Below are positions 6,782 through 7,277 of a DNA stretch of 7,277 bases, piece after piece. Position numbers and translations under genes: made by a program. Source of the stretch: Nitrosomonas sp. (lineage in GTDB: Bacteria; Pseudomonadota; Gammaproteobacteria; Burkholderiales; Nitrosomonadaceae); the NCBI GenBank assembly GCA_021774205.1, contig JAJFJI010000340.1, forward strand, positions 1 through 7,277, in the 5' to 3' direction. The notes beneath the pieces were generated by a model, which was not told the DNA's origin, made no database searches, and worked only from the letters and a program-made list of their open reading frames with translations. Every line of letters starts with the position of its first letter. Within the stretch, counting starts at the first letter, position 1.

Positions 6782-6846
6782 ATTAATCAATGTATTGCAT
6801 GATATTTTGATGCTCATTTGTTCTCAAGGATTTGACCATAAATACG

Positions 6847-7277
6847 ATGATTTGGAAACCTAACGTTACGGTTGCGGCAGTTATTGAGCAAGCGGGAAAA
6901 TACCTGTTGGTAGAAGAGGTGCAATCTGCTGGTCCGGATTCAGTTTTTAATCAACCAGCAGGGCATCTGGAGCCGGGTGAATCCATTGTCCAGGGCGCAA
7001 TCCGCGAAACATTAGAAGAAACAGGTTATACGTTTGTTCCACAGTGCCTGGTTGGCATTTATTATTGGCATTTTTGCGCCAAGGATACGACATATCTTCG
7101 TTTTGCATTTTCCGGTTATATTAGCGATTATGACCCAAATCGGCCACTTGATACCGGTATCATACAAGCAGATTGGTATAGCGCTGATCAAATTCAAAAA
7201 CTATTGCATCGTCATCGCAGTCCATTGGTAATGCAATGTATTCAAGACGATCTGGCGGGGAAACGTTATCCGCTGGA
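6847..7277 (+). CDS. nudJ: NudJ-like Nudix hydrolase (C-terminus cut by window edge)
   Basis: Cytoplasmic Nudix pyrophosphatase resembling E. coli NudJ (YmfB), which hydrolyses nucleoside di- and triphosphates and thiamine (HMP) pyrophosphate. 143 complete codons are present; E. coli NudJ is about 153 residues, so only a short tail is missing. The Nudix box GX5EX7REUXEEXGU is intact at residues 39-61: G39, E45, R53-E54, E57-E58, G60. Other NudJ-like features are the KPNVTVAAVIE start (4-14), FNQPAGHLE (34-42), YLRFAF, HRSPLV and the C-terminal GKRYPL. The ATG at 6847 is chosen because it puts the conserved WKPxVTVA motif at the N-terminus. The nearest AAGGA (6826-6830) is 16 nt upstream, further than ideal, so translation may be weak or use another signal. 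In many proteobacteria nudJ precedes mnmA (tRNA 2-thiouridylase); that gene may lie just beyond the window. Confidence 0.9.
   Translation, partial: MIWKPNVTVAAVIEQAGKYLLVEEVQSAGPDSVFNQPAGHLEPGESIVQGAIRETLEETGYTFVPQCLVGIYYWHFCAKDTTYLRFAFSGYISDYDPNRPLDTGIIQADWYSADQIQKLLHRHRSPLVMQCIQDDLAGKRYPL

Noticed and set aside
6428..6817. 129-codon minus-strand open frame across the CBS pseudogene
   Set aside because: It is antisense to a recognisable CBS coding sequence, has an Asn/His/Ile-rich product without family features and no ribosome site.

Overview
The window holds most of a three-gene heavy-metal efflux operon of the CzcCBA (HME-RND) type on the minus strand. A gene-poor stretch of about 1.1 kb follows, then on the plus strand a decayed CBS-domain gene and the start of a nudJ-type Nudix hydrolase. 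The tripartite pump and the NudJ-like protein point to a Gram-negative proteobacterium. The style of the NudJ and CBS proteins recalls betaproteobacteria, possibly relatives of the Nitrosomonadales, but this is a judgement by eye and has low confidence.

Layout: (1) minus strand, <1-2801, czcA-like RND permease, missing its C-terminus at the left window edge. (2) minus strand, 2806-3969, czcB-like lipoprotein periplasmic adaptor. (3) minus strand, 3966-5318, czcC-like outer-membrane factor, the promoter-proximal gene. Order of transcription is C-B-A, with a 4-nt ATGA overlap between C and B and a 4-nt gap between B and A, so this is one translationally coupled operon. (4) 5319-6448, AT-rich DNA with several inverted repeats and no convincing gene. 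(5) plus strand, 6449-6763, a CBS-domain pseudogene carrying an in-frame amber stop at codon 29 and apparently lacking its second CBS motif. (6) plus strand, 6847->7277, a NudJ-like Nudix hydrolase cut off by the right edge.

The three czc products are expected to form one envelope-spanning, proton-driven pump that exports metal cations: inner-membrane CzcA, periplasmic CzcB, outer-membrane CzcC. CzcA lacks the methionines expected of a Cu(I)/Ag(I) CusA pump, so a divalent-cation substrate (Zn, Co, Cd or Ni) is more likely. No linked metal-sensing regulator lies within the window.

I do not see a clearly new biological system. The most unusual features are the doubly damaged CBS gene, a 48-bp tandem duplication that copies the signal-peptide cleavage region of CzcC, and the repeat-bearing gap between the two divergent units.
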